Shown: positions 8,077 through 17,084 of the stretch, in pieces | How positions within the stretch are numbered: position 1 is the stretch's first letter | Layout: every line of letters begins with the position of its first letter | Assembly (NCBI RefSeq): GCF_004343035.1 | Contig: NZ_SMCQ01000006.1 | Span: 1 to 64,000 of the forward strand | Direction: 5' to 3' | Length of the DNA stretch: 64,000 nucleotides | From: Longibaculum muris | GTDB lineage: Bacteria; Bacillota_I; Bacilli_A; Erysipelotrichales; Coprobacillaceae | Position numbers and translations under genes: made by a program | The notes under the pieces: model-generated | The model's database searches: none | What the model saw: only the letters and a program-made list of their open reading frames with translations | Told to the model about the DNA's origin: nothing

Positions 8077-9344
8077 TTTTTAAAGAATTGTGGTAAATAA
8101 TCTTTATGTGCTTCTAACATTTCATCTAATAATGGTTTAGCAATATCATATTCTCGAATTAATGGATGTGCTAGCATTGCTTTTAACGCTGTATCATAAT
8201 CACCTGTTAAGGCAGCTTCAACCGTCAATGATTCATAATTTTTAACAGCAGAAATCAAACCAATAACTTCTGTTGGATAATTCTTTAAATTCAATGGTTT
8301 TATTCCATCACGGCTCACAAAGCAGGCTGTTTCAATGACTGCCTCATCATCCAGGAATTGAATTGTCCCATTGTTAGGAACATTAATAACCATCCATTTT
8401 CCCGTATCATTATAAACAGCTTCCATCACACCTACTGCAATTCGTGAATATCCGCCACCACCACGTTTAGCAAGTGTTTTTGGTTTATCATCATTTTCCG
8501 GATTTGAATACTCACGCCAAATTTGTTTTTCTAATTCTAAAATAGCTTCACCTCGTGTTTTATCCTGACTCTTAAGCTGGGATAATATTTTTGATGTATG
8601 AAAATAATATTGTGTATATTGACTTGGAATAAGACGAAGTTTATGGATAAGATCTTGTGAAACAGTTGCACATTTTTTAGCGACTTTACTAAATTGTTCA
8701 TCAGTGATAGGTTTACCATCAATTGTGATATTATAAGTAAAATTCATATGATTCAAACCGATATAATCATAATATACACTTTCTTCGCTGACTTCTAAAG
8801 CTTCTTCACACCACCAACGAGGACGCATTCCCCCAGCACACAAACCAGCCATTTTTACATGACAAACTTTTAAAACTGCTTCAGTCACTAAGCCAGTTGG
8901 ATTTGAATAATTGACAATCCAAGCATCAGGACAATATTTTTCAACATCTTTAGCAATTTCAATCATAACTGGAATTGTACGTAAGGCATTAAACATTCCA
9001 CCTACACCTGTCGTTTCTTGTCCAATAACACCATATTTTAAAGGAATTTTTTCATCATAAATACGTTGTTTATTTCCACCAACTCTAATTTGGCAAGCAA
9101 TGAAATCGGCTCCAACAAAGGCCTCTTGACGAGATGTTGTCGAAGAAATTTCAACGTCATAATCCAAATGACGACAATAACGATGAACAAAACCATCCAT
9201 AATCTCTAATCTTTCTTCATTAATATCTACTAAAACAATTTCTTTGACCGGTAAGACATTTCTATGTTCACTCAACCCTTCAATCAACTCAGGAGTATAT
9301 GAACTTCCCGCTCCAATAATAACAACTTTTAATTCTTTTTTCAT
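8073..9344 (-). CDS. GH4 family 6-phospho-glycosidase
   Basis: A 423-residue NAD- and metal-dependent glycoside hydrolase family 4 enzyme. A Rossmann motif (VVIIGAGSSYTPELIEG) is near the N terminus, then NYSNPTGLVTEA, the metal-ligand Cys in AGLCAGG and the His in GLNHMNF. The family cleaves phosphorylated disaccharides by oxidation-elimination at C3. The closest well-known relatives are 6-phospho-beta-glucosidases (LicH/CelF). From memory those enzymes have Cys-Asn at the metal site, whereas Cys-Ala is seen here, so this may be a subfamily with another substrate. It lies between the PTS IIC gene (3-base gap) and the SIS gene (overlap), so it acts on the imported phosphorylated sugar. Confidence 0.9.
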   Translation of the reverse strand: MKKELKVVIIGAGSSYTPELIEGLSEHRNVLPVKEIVLVDINEERLEIMDGFVHRYCRHLDYDVEISSTTSRQEAFVGADFIACQIRVGGNKQRIYDEKIPLKYGVIGQETTGVGGMFNALRTIPVMIEIAKDVEKYCPDAWIVNYSNPTGLVTEAVLKVCHVKMAGLCAGGMRPRWWCEEALEVSEESVYYDYIGLNHMNFTYNITIDGKPITDEQFSKVAKKCATVSQDLIHKLRLIPSQYTQYYFHTSKILSQLKSQDKTRGEAILELEKQIWREYSNPENDDKPKTLAKRGGGGYSRIAVGVMEAVYNDTGKWMVINVPNNGTIQFLDDEAVIETACFVSRDGIKPLNLKNYPTEVIGLISAVKNYESLTVEAALTGDYDTALKAMLAHPLIREYDIAKPLLDEMLEAHKDYLPQFFKK

Positions 9345-9347
9345 ATT

Positions 9348-10589
9348 TTATTTTTCCTTTCCTGCTTCTAATTCTAATCTCTGTTTTTCCATAATCTTAA
9401 AGAATGGATAATAAATAGCACCTGCTACAAATAAAGAAATAACACCCCAAATGGCTGCACGCCAATCTCCACCAGTTAAGAAATACTGTGCAAGTACTGG
9501 TGGCATTGTCCACGGTATGTTGACAAGTGGTCTAGCAATAATATTGAAATACATGAGTCCATAAGTTACAAGTGATAAAATCTCAGTTGCTAAAACATAA
9601 GGAATCATCATAAGTGGATTCATAACCAATGGAACTCCAAAGACAACTGGTTCATTGATTTCAAAAATCCCCGGCGCTAAGCAAAGTTTTCCAAGTGATC
9701 TAAATCCTTTTTCTTTAGAACGCATCATTAAAAATACAAGTGGTAAAGTTGCTCCACCGCCACCTAGGAAAACAAAATACATAAATCCAGAAGCGGTAAT
9801 ATAAGGAAGTGGTGTTCCAGCTGCAGCAGCGGCAATATTATCACCTAACATAACTAAGAATATTGGATCAGCAATGGCCAAAACAGCACCACCATGAATA
9901 CCTACACACCACAATAAAGAACGAAGCAACATAAAGATTAAGAATCCTGGTAATGTATTTAACGCAAAGACAGCAGGTTCAAAAATTTTCATTAATGTAG
10001 AATTAATATTAAACCCAAGTATAACACGTAATACCCAAACAATAAGAAGTACTGCTAACGCTGGGACTAATGACATAAATGATTCAGAAACAAGGGGTGG
10101 AACTGAATCAGGGAAATGAATGACTAAATTACGTTTATAAAAGAAATGTAAAATTGTTGTTGATAGTAAAGCAATAACAACCGCTGTAAATAGTCCTTTT
10201 GTTCCAAATAACGAGGTATCAATTGTCCATTCATTACTCAATGTAGCAAGAAGGAAGGCTGTCATTGAAATGACACTACATGTTAATGAATTAAGATTTG
10301 TATCTCGATAAGTTTTTGCAAAGAAATATGCTACTGATCCTGCTGCAACTAAACCTACAATATCTATTGTAATTGCTGAAACAGCATTAAACCAAGGGGC
10401 ATAAGGTTCGATAAACTTTATCCAAGCATCAATTGGAAAGTTAGGTATAAGTACAAAGAAACTTCCAATGATGGTTAATGGAATAACACTAATCATTCCA
10501 TCTTTAATTGCACTTAAATGTCTTTCTTCACCTAATTTTTCTAAAGGTGGCGCTAATTTAAGTTCAATAAAATCCATAAATTTTTTCAT
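9348..10589 (-). CDS. PTS sugar transporter subunit IIC (lactose/cellobiose type)
   Basis: A 413-residue polytopic EIIC permease of the lactose/diacetylchitobiose/cellobiose family (CelB-like). It has about ten membrane segments and the typical GGGGATLPL and APGIFEINEPVVFG motifs around the substrate site. It carries a sugar across the membrane while it is phosphorylated by EIIB. No EIIA or EIIB gene lies next to it, so it must borrow these from another locus. First gene of the IIC-GH4-SIS operon, with the PRD regulator encoded just upstream on the same strand. Confidence 0.93.
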   Translation of the reverse strand: MKKFMDFIELKLAPPLEKLGEERHLSAIKDGMISVIPLTIIGSFFVLIPNFPIDAWIKFIEPYAPWFNAVSAITIDIVGLVAAGSVAYFFAKTYRDTNLNSLTCSVISMTAFLLATLSNEWTIDTSLFGTKGLFTAVVIALLSTTILHFFYKRNLVIHFPDSVPPLVSESFMSLVPALAVLLIVWVLRVILGFNINSTLMKIFEPAVFALNTLPGFLIFMLLRSLLWCVGIHGGAVLAIADPIFLVMLGDNIAAAAAGTPLPYITASGFMYFVFLGGGGATLPLVFLMMRSKEKGFRSLGKLCLAPGIFEINEPVVFGVPLVMNPLMMIPYVLATEILSLVTYGLMYFNIIARPLVNIPWTMPPVLAQYFLTGGDWRAAIWGVISLFVAGAIYYPFFKIMEKQRLELEAGKEK

Positions 10590-10698
10590 ATTATCATCCT
10601 TTCTTTTCTCCTTCTTTTGACACTTTTATCTTACAAAATAACTAAAGAAAGATGAATAGCGTAATTGTTCACTTCAAAGTGGAAGTTAGTGCACAAAA

Positions 10699-10718
10699 GG
10701 CATCCTATAAAGGATGCC
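10699..10718 (-). terminator. Terminator between the PRD regulator and the PTS operon
   Basis: Seven-base GC-containing inverted repeat GGCATCC/GGATGCC with a 6-base loop, followed on the minus strand by TTTTG. It overlaps the regulator stop codon (TAG, 10718-10720). Confidence 0.75.
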
Positions 10719-12589
10719 TAATGATATCTACTTAGAAATTCTTCAACTTCTTTAGTCTTTTGAAAACTCAATATCTTTTCAATGGCTTCTTGATCCATAA
10801 CTAACTTTTGTAATAAAGAATAATATCCTTGATACCTTAAAAAGAATCTCTTAGGTAAAGAAACAAATAAAACACATTGAATAAACTCATGATCCCAGAT
10901 AATTGGCTTATTAAATGTTATTAACATTTCTTCAACAATATCACTATATCCTATCATTTGTGGTATCGCAATATGCCCTTCCATCGCCATATTTCCAACA
11001 TTCTCTTTAAGATCTAATTCACTAAATGAAAGCTGAAATACTTTAGAAATATATTGTAATACTTCTGTTTTAGATTCCATTGAACTATTTAATAATATAT
11101 TTTTAGGTTTTATGAAATCCCCTAATGAATAATGTTCTATCTGCATAAAATAATTTCTTATCTTATGAATTGATGTTTGATCTAATATAGGTGATATTTG
11201 AATGAATGGAATTGTTGCTTGTGAAATTGCTGATGTCGAGATGACTAAATCATATTTTTCCATATGAATATCTTCCAATTGTCTAATATGAATACTATCG
11301 ACAATTTCCATAAACTCATCAAATTCTTGTAATAGCTCATAACTTAATAATTCTGTTGATGAAGAATTAAGATTATTAATTAATAAGACTCTTTTTTTAT
11401 TTTTAAGATGATTTCTCATCAATGAATACTGAATATGAATAGTAAAATAAGCAATCTCATCTTCACTATAAATAACATTTAATTCAGGATGTAAAAATAA
11501 CCAGATATCAACACTTATCAAATAAGCTAATAAATAATTCTTTTTAATCATCTTCAACATTGGATTTTTAAGATAAGTATCAAATCTCATTCGATTTTCC
11601 ATTGCTAAAATATGCACACCCAAGGCCTTCTTTAAATAAAAATCATCAGAAAAATCAATTCCATAAATTTCATTTAAATATAAAAAAAGTTTCATCATCT
11701 TATTTTCTATTCTTTCAGGCAAAACATCAACCAAACAACTTTCAATATCACTAATATAATTAATTCTCTTACCAATTAAATGAACAGTTAAAAAACAAAT
11801 TTCTTCTTCATTAATCTTTATATCATAATATGTTTTAATAAAATCAACAATATCTCTAGCCACCTGATATTCATATTCACTTTTAAGCAATGTTTTTTCT
11901 TCTTCTGACATTTTTACACAATGATTTTCATTAATTCTTAACATCATAATAGACAAATACTTAACCATATCATCTAAAGATGCATCTGTCATTGAAATTC
12001 CATCACGATCCAATATTTCACTCATTTGTTGTTTTATATCAATCTCTATATTGATTAATTGATCAAGACTGTATTGATTAAAGATATCTTCCATACAAAG
12101 TCTTTTATGTAATTCATCACCAATAATATAATTTCCTTTACCTACTTTATATTCAACTTTAAGATGAAATTTTGATAAATATTCTCTAACATATTTCATA
12201 TCTCGACTTACTGACGTACGATCAATATACATTTGTGTAGATAATTCTTCAATGCGAATAGGTTGATCATTGAGAAGAAGTTGACGCATAATATAATATG
12301 AACGTTGAATTGAATTATCTAATAATTCTCCTTCCTGACGTAAATATTTATCTTTTTCTGATTTATATTTTGGAGATAAGATATGAAGATAATAGCCTTT
12401 CCCTGGTTTGGATAAGATTTGAGCATTTGATTGTAAAAAGGTATTGATATCATGGATATCTGAACGTATTGTTTTGGTTGAAACATCACATAATTTTGAT
12501 AGTTCTGTTCCGGTTACATATGTTTGTTCATCTAATTTTTCTAAACAATCTAATATTTTCTGATGTCTTTTTAAATATGTTATCTTCAT
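10718..12589 (-). CDS. PRD-domain transcriptional regulator (LicR/MtlR type)
   Basis: A 623-residue multidomain PTS-responsive activator. It has an N-terminal HTH_11 domain (about 5-60), an Mga-like HTH (about 85-165), two PRD domains (about 190-290 and 300-405), an EIIB-like domain (about 405-480) and an EIIA-like domain (about 490-623). Candidate PRD phospho-histidines are in FLTVHLIG, ALGVHILA and YFTIHIQY; the first expected PRD1 His appears to be Tyr. The EIIA phosphorylation site, normally AIPH, reads AIPQ (Gln544), and the EIIB-like domain lacks the usual Cys in LLINNLN. This suggests loss of phosphorylation control at those domains. It probably regulates the downstream PTS/GH4/SIS operon. 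Confidence 0.9.
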   Translation of the reverse strand: MKITYLKRHQKILDCLEKLDEQTYVTGTELSKLCDVSTKTIRSDIHDINTFLQSNAQILSKPGKGYYLHILSPKYKSEKDKYLRQEGELLDNSIQRSYYIMRQLLLNDQPIRIEELSTQMYIDRTSVSRDMKYVREYLSKFHLKVEYKVGKGNYIIGDELHKRLCMEDIFNQYSLDQLINIEIDIKQQMSEILDRDGISMTDASLDDMVKYLSIMMLRINENHCVKMSEEEKTLLKSEYEYQVARDIVDFIKTYYDIKINEEEICFLTVHLIGKRINYISDIESCLVDVLPERIENKMMKLFLYLNEIYGIDFSDDFYLKKALGVHILAMENRMRFDTYLKNPMLKMIKKNYLLAYLISVDIWLFLHPELNVIYSEDEIAYFTIHIQYSLMRNHLKNKKRVLLINNLNSSSTELLSYELLQEFDEFMEIVDSIHIRQLEDIHMEKYDLVISTSAISQATIPFIQISPILDQTSIHKIRNYFMQIEHYSLGDFIKPKNILLNSSMESKTEVLQYISKVFQLSFSELDLKENVGNMAMEGHIAIPQMIGYSDIVEEMLITFNKPIIWDHEFIQCVLFVSLPKRFFLRYQGYYSLLQKLVMDQEAIEKILSFQKTKEVEEFLSRYH

Positions 12590-12679
12590 CCTATCACCTC
12601 ATTTCATTTAATAACATTATAACTTTTTAAACCTTATTTATCTACAATTATCATATTTTTTATAATTCGACAAAAAAAT

Positions 12680-12710
12680 ATAGCGAAACCATTCAAAATG
12701 ATTTCGCTAT
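12680..12710 (-). terminator. Terminator after dut
   Basis: Inverted repeat with nine-base outer arms (12680-12688 and 12702-12710) and further imperfect pairing inside. Minus-strand continuation is ATTTTTTTG, just after the dUTPase stop at 12714. Confidence 0.75.
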
Positions 12711-12713
12711 TTC

Positions 12714-13223
12714 TTATTTTGTAGTACTGCCAAAACCACCATTACGTGTTTCACTTACATCATCATCTTCAACAATCCCATATTGCATAAAGATTCCTTG
12801 GGCTATCCCCTGCCCAGCTTTAACATCAACAATTTTTCCTTCATTAGAATCATTCGTCATTTTAATGAAGATATGACCTTCGTTATCTGAATTAAAATAA
12901 TCACTGTCAATAACCCCTACTGTATTATTTAACTGTAAACGATATTTAAATCCTAATCCACTTCTAGGATAGATCATTAAAACCCAGCTTTCATTCATTT
13001 CACATCTTATTCCAGTTGGAATTTTTAATGTTTCCCCTGGTTTTAAGACAACATCAATAGGTGTGTAAAAATCATATCCTGCTGAACCTTTGGTTGCTCG
13101 TTTTGGTAATTTTAATGCATCATAAGCAGCTTGTATTTCAGCTTGATTAGCTTGTGGTTGACAATCTAAATACCCTTCTTCAAATTGTTGATAAGATACT
13201 TTGTAAAACTTTGCTTTTTCCAT
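12714..13223 (-). CDS. dut: dUTP diphosphatase
   Basis: A 169-residue trimeric-type dUTPase hydrolysing dUTP to dUMP and diphosphate, keeping uracil out of DNA and feeding dTMP synthesis. All five family motifs are visible: KGSAGYDFY, YPRSGLGFKY, TVGVIDSDYF, GQGIAQGIF and the C-terminal GGFGSTTK arm that closes the site. It carries an extra N-terminal segment of about 40 residues compared with the minimal enzyme. It follows the VanY-like peptidase gene by eight bases and is likely co-transcribed with it. Confidence 0.95.
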   Translation of the reverse strand: MEKAKFYKVSYQQFEEGYLDCQPQANQAEIQAAYDALKLPKRATKGSAGYDFYTPIDVVLKPGETLKIPTGIRCEMNESWVLMIYPRSGLGFKYRLQLNNTVGVIDSDYFNSDNEGHIFIKMTNDSNEGKIVDVKAGQGIAQGIFMQYGIVEDDDVSETRNGGFGSTTK

Positions 13224-13231
13224 AAATTCTC

Positions 13232-14146
13232 CTATGCCTCTTTATAATATTCCTCTAAAGTTATTCCTTGTTTATGTAATTTCTTTGCTAAATCTACCCC
13301 TACATAACGAATATGCCAAGGTTCATAACCATAGTTTGTAATTGATACTTTATCTTTTGGATATCTTAATATAAATCCATATTTATATGCATCACTTTCA
13401 ATAAATTTCCCAATATCACTTGATGCTACTTTTTCAGTCAGATTATCGCCTTGATTCTTATATGAAATATCAATAGCTAGTCCTAATTGATGTTCACTTC
13501 TTCCTGGATATGCACTATATAAAGAAGCATATTCTTCACCAAAGACTTTTACTTGATTTTCCCAATTTATCTTTTGTTTTTGATAAGAACGATATGCTGA
13601 TACTGAATAAATTTCTATCCCTTTTGCTTTTGCTGCTTTATAAAATTTTGTAAAAGCTGCATTCGCTTCTTTTCTTAGATATCTAAACTTACTATCAATA
13701 ATTGGTTCTAAATCATTAGGTTCCCAATCTTGTGGTAATTGATGAACTTTATTCACAAGAACTGTTATATCTTCAGGATTTTTAACAATTTCTGGTTTGA
13801 CTTGAGTTGGACTAAAAATCTTGTTTTTAAAATACTTCACAACATCTACTATCATTGTCTGTTTTGTTTCATTTCCTGCTTTATCTTTAAGTGTATATGT
13901 AATTTCTTGTTGTCCTATTTGAGAAGTATCTATTTCATTATATTTAACAACAGAAATTAATTCACCATCTACCTCATCCATTGCTTTTTCAATAAAAGAT
14001 TGATAATCTACTTTCGAATTTAATTCTACTTGAATCCTTTTTTCTTTCAAAGTTAAAACCGGTGCTTCTTTATCTTCTTTCTTTTCCTTACTACACCCCG
14101 ATAACAACAATCCCATAACTAATATCACACTTACATAACGTTTCAT
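13232..14146 (-). CDS. D-alanyl-D-alanine carboxypeptidase, VanY family lipoprotein
   Basis: A 304-residue lipoprotein: signal sequence with lipobox LLLSGCS (Cys about 18), a bacterial Ig-like (DUF5011-type) domain (about 30-105), and a C-terminal VanY/LAS metallopeptidase domain (about 150-304). Zinc-site and catalytic motifs SAYRSYQKQ, GRSEHQLGLAIDIS (H, D) and EPWHIRYVG (E, H) are intact. Such enzymes trim the terminal D-Ala from peptidoglycan stem peptides outside the membrane. Despite the VanY name there is no adjacent vanHAX, so this is wall maturation rather than glycopeptide resistance. It sits between the DUF2207 gene and dut. Confidence 0.92.
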   Translation of the reverse strand: MKRYVSVILVMGLLLSGCSKEKKEDKEAPVLTLKEKRIQVELNSKVDYQSFIEKAMDEVDGELISVVKYNEIDTSQIGQQEITYTLKDKAGNETKQTMIVDVVKYFKNKIFSPTQVKPEIVKNPEDITVLVNKVHQLPQDWEPNDLEPIIDSKFRYLRKEANAAFTKFYKAAKAKGIEIYSVSAYRSYQKQKINWENQVKVFGEEYASLYSAYPGRSEHQLGLAIDISYKNQGDNLTEKVASSDIGKFIESDAYKYGFILRYPKDKVSITNYGYEPWHIRYVGVDLAKKLHKQGITLEEYYKEA

Positions 14147-14160
14147 AAACGCCTCCTTTC

Positions 14161-15933
14161 TTAGCGAACACCTCCGCCGCCTCCACCGGAGAAGCCACCG
14201 CCTCCACCACCAAATGAAGAACCGCCACCAAATCCTGAACTTGCTGATCGAGCAGCTGAAGCGGCTGCACGAGATGCCTGCATACTGTTATAAGCAAACA
14301 TATGTACCATATGCATTGTATAAATTGTATCTAAATTAGATTGTTGATTAAATGTTGGACACATTTCTCCCAATTGTTCTTGTACCTTATCAGCAATACC
14401 TAAAATAGATGCAAATATTAAATATTCTTCCCATAGTTTGACTTCAATAACTTCTTTTTCATTAATTAAACTCATTTCTTCTAAAAACATCTTTAATCCA
14501 ACAATATGTTCCATTTCTTCTCTAATAGAAGCATCAAACACATCTCTATCTTTAGATATTTTCATTCCCATAAAATGAGTATCGGTCTTTTCAATAGAAA
14601 TTAAACCTTTTCGACGATATTCTTCTTCAATAAAGGAATCAATATCATCAAACCATGAATCAATAGATGTATAATGATTTCTACACCATTTATCAAATTC
14701 CTTTGTTTCTAAACATCTATTTTCTCCAGCAGCTTCTCTAAAATATTGTAACATCTTACTATCTAAACGATTATGACAAGGAATTGATTTATCTAAATCA
14801 ATAGAAAATCCATCTTTCTTAAAGAATACCATATGTGATTCTTCTCTTTTATCAAAACGAATATATCCTTCCTGCACCCACTTCAAAATCAATGCAGCAA
14901 TCATTCCCCCACGATCATTTTCTCCAATTAAACCAGCCTTTTTAGCTAAATAATAAAATTCAAAAATATCTTTTTGACAAGGAATATCTCTAAACATATT
15001 GACATTTTTCGTACCAAAAGGAATATAATCACTGAATACAGATGGTTCTTGGCGATACTTCTTCGCCGCAAAAATCACTCCAAAAACTATCAAGCAAAAA
15101 AACATAACAAATGGTAAAAAGATAAATAAACCAACTGTTCGATTTGTTCGACTAATCATTCCAGGAATAAAATAATTATCATCATTTTCTTCATAATTGT
15201 TATAGCTATCGTAATCACTACCTTGTTTTGCATCTGCTAAAATATCATCAAAGTTTTCATTAGTTTGATAGGCATTTTCAAAAGTCCCATCATTAATACG
15301 CATGAGTAATTGCATTTTTCCACCACTCATAGAGTTTTCTGTCTCTAAAACAACTTTATCATCTTTAAAAACAACATTCCCATGATAACCAAATGCCCAA
15401 ATTAAGGCCGTATCTTCATTAAAAGGATGAGGAGATGCTACAGTTATCAAAGCATGTTCAATACTAATATCCATATCACTAAAAAATGCATAATTCAGTC
15501 CTTGATTATCTTGATACTGTTTTACAAAATGCGTCACATCATATTCAAATGTATAGGTTCTTTCACCATAATTACCAATCCCAAAACATAATTCGTAATT
15601 ATCATCTCTTTTTACTAAACCACATTTACCATTCTTTTGTTGACGCGTTGCATCAACATTCCAATCACCAATATTTTTATATACAAAACCTTTCTCATCC
15701 TGAACTTTCAAATTCTTAATTTGAGAAGGTCCCATATTATTCATAACCTTATATACTTCTGTTCCCCTTGTTATATTCATATCCCATATTTCTTTAATAT
15801 GTGCACTCCCATTTTCATTGATATAAACTTCAACATTCATATCTTTGATTATTGTTTCACTGGCATGAACAGGTGTTAAAGAAAATAATAAACATAACAA
15901 AAGAGAAGATATAAAATATATTCTCTTTTTCAT
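14161..15933 (-). CDS. DUF2207 membrane protein
   Basis: A 590-residue protein: signal peptide ending near VHASE (about 25), a large extracytoplasmic beta-rich DUF2207 region (about 28-255), one or two membrane segments around 268-292, then a cytoplasmic region. The C terminus is strikingly low-complexity (Ala/Ser-rich then poly-Gly, about 555-590). DUF2207 proteins have no established biochemical function. They are commonly paired with LemA, as here: the LemA gene is two bases upstream. The pair may form a membrane-associated complex involved in envelope function. Confidence 0.9.
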   Translation of the reverse strand: MKKRIYFISSLLLCLLFSLTPVHASETIIKDMNVEVYINENGSAHIKEIWDMNITRGTEVYKVMNNMGPSQIKNLKVQDEKGFVYKNIGDWNVDATRQQKNGKCGLVKRDDNYELCFGIGNYGERTYTFEYDVTHFVKQYQDNQGLNYAFFSDMDISIEHALITVASPHPFNEDTALIWAFGYHGNVVFKDDKVVLETENSMSGGKMQLLMRINDGTFENAYQTNENFDDILADAKQGSDYDSYNNYEENDDNYFIPGMISRTNRTVGLFIFLPFVMFFCLIVFGVIFAAKKYRQEPSVFSDYIPFGTKNVNMFRDIPCQKDIFEFYYLAKKAGLIGENDRGGMIAALILKWVQEGYIRFDKREESHMVFFKKDGFSIDLDKSIPCHNRLDSKMLQYFREAAGENRCLETKEFDKWCRNHYTSIDSWFDDIDSFIEEEYRRKGLISIEKTDTHFMGMKISKDRDVFDASIREEMEHIVGLKMFLEEMSLINEKEVIEVKLWEEYLIFASILGIADKVQEQLGEMCPTFNQQSNLDTIYTMHMVHMFAYNSMQASRAAASAARSASSGFGGGSSFGGGGGGFSGGGGGGVR

Positions 15934-15935
15934 TG

Positions 15936-16484
15936 TTAAAATTTAACCTCTGGAACTTTCTTATCTTCTGTTTCTACTTCAAAGAAGGCAAATGGTTTAA
16001 AGCCAAACATATTTGCTATTATAACTGATGGAAACATTTCTATCTTATTTTGATAAGCATATACACTATCATTGTAGAATTGTCTGGCAAAAGTAATTTT
16101 ATCTTCAGTTTCTTTTAAATCTTTTTGTAAAGAGACAAAATTTGTATTTGCTTTTAAATCTGGATATGCTTCACTTAACATCATTAATTTATTTAATGCT
16201 TGAGTTAATTCACCAGATGCTTCCATCTGTTCTTCAGGTAAAGAGGCATTTACATAAGTATTTCTTGCCTTAATGACTGCATCTAAAGTTTCCTTTTCAT
16301 GCTTTGCATAACCTTTCACTGTTTCTACTAAATTAGGAATCAAATCAGCACGTCTTTTTAAAACAACATCAATCTGTGCCCAATTTGTTTTGACTCTATT
16401 CCTTGCCTTAGTTAAAGCATTATAAGTCACTCCAATATAAAAAACTATTAATACAATGACTCCTAAAATTATCCACACTGCCAT
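15936..16484 (-). CDS. LemA family protein
   Basis: A 182-residue LemA protein: one N-terminal membrane segment (about 3-20), then a helical bundle with the family sequence YNALTKARNRVKTNWAQIDV and VLKRRADLIPNLVETVKGY. LemA proteins are membrane-anchored with no established enzymatic role. A GAGGAATATGT ribosome binding region precedes the ATG. It heads the LemA-DUF2207-VanY-dut gene string, all on the minus strand with gaps of 2 to 14 bases. Confidence 0.94.
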   Translation of the reverse strand: MAVWIILGVIVLIVFYIGVTYNALTKARNRVKTNWAQIDVVLKRRADLIPNLVETVKGYAKHEKETLDAVIKARNTYVNASLPEEQMEASGELTQALNKLMMLSEAYPDLKANTNFVSLQKDLKETEDKITFARQFYNDSVYAYQNKIEMFPSVIIANMFGFKPFAFFEVETEDKKVPEVKF

Positions 16485-16580
16485 ACATATTCCTCCTATC
16501 TACTTGTTCCTATTATAAACTAAATTCACTAAAAATTCCTTAACATTCGCTTAATTTTTACATTTGTTTCATCAAATTAG

Positions 16581-16609
16581 TTGACTATGTCAGTTATCAG
16601 CCATATAAT
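16581..16609 (+). promoter_or_regulatory. Promoter of the MarR-flavodoxin pair
   Basis: TTGACT (16581-16586), 17-base spacer, TATAAT (16604-16609), 30 bases before the MarR start codon. CTATG at 16585 and CATAG at 16613 form a short inverted repeat around the -10 that could be part of a MarR operator. Confidence 0.75.
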
Positions 16610-16639
16610 GAGCATAGAAAGATATAGGACGGTGATATT

Positions 16640-17071
16640 ATGTTTCACTCTTTTGCCTTCTATGCAGTCTTAATGCAAAGGCAATTTAGAGAATATTGTC
16701 AAAAAGAATTACGTGATGCTGGTCTATCTTCTGGCTTGTTATTCTTTATTCTTTACATTGGTAAACATCCTGGATGTAATGTAAAAGCACTTATCACAGC
16801 TTTGAAACTTGATAGTGGTCATGCTACTCGTTCTCTAGCAAAACTTGAACAAAATCATTTTATTCAACAAAATATTAATCCCAATGATAAACGTTCACGA
16901 ATTTTGTATTTAACGAATAAAGGTCAAGAAATTTTTCAATTAAGTCATGATTTCTTTAGAAATTGGGATCAAAGCGTTTTAGCATGTTTATCGTATGAAG
17001 AAAAAGAAAATCTGTTTCAAACATTAGACAAAATTGCAGATTATTCAAATATGTTAACACATCTAAAATGA
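16640..17071 (+). CDS. MarR family transcriptional regulator
   Basis: A 143-residue winged-helix regulator of the MarR family. The recognition region KALITALKLDSGHATRSLAKLEQNHFI and wing sequence NPNDKRSRILYLT are typical; the N- and C-terminal helices would form the dimer interface. MarR repressors usually respond to small phenolic ligands or oxidation and control an adjacent gene. Here the flavodoxin gene follows after 13 bases, so the two are probably an autoregulated operon. Divergent from LemA. Confidence 0.93.
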   Translation: MFHSFAFYAVLMQRQFREYCQKELRDAGLSSGLLFFILYIGKHPGCNVKALITALKLDSGHATRSLAKLEQNHFIQQNINPNDKRSRILYLTNKGQEIFQLSHDFFRNWDQSVLACLSYEEKENLFQTLDKIADYSNMLTHLK

Positions 17072-17084
17072 GGAGGAATTAATA

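Noticed and set aside
10591-10717. Catabolite (cre) or sigma-54 site before the PTS operon
   Set aside because: An imperfect dyad around TTCACTTCAAAGTGGAA is present at about 10668, but it matches neither consensus well enough to name; the regulator is a sigma-70-type PRD protein.
14091-14297. Minus-strand reading frame overlapping the DUF2207 C terminus
   Set aside because: It is an out-of-frame shadow of the glycine-rich tail and has no ribosome binding site.
15486-15879. Plus-strand reading frames opposite the DUF2207 gene
   Set aside because: Antisense to a clear coding region, with Phe/Ile/Asn-rich composition typical of complement reading; no start signal.
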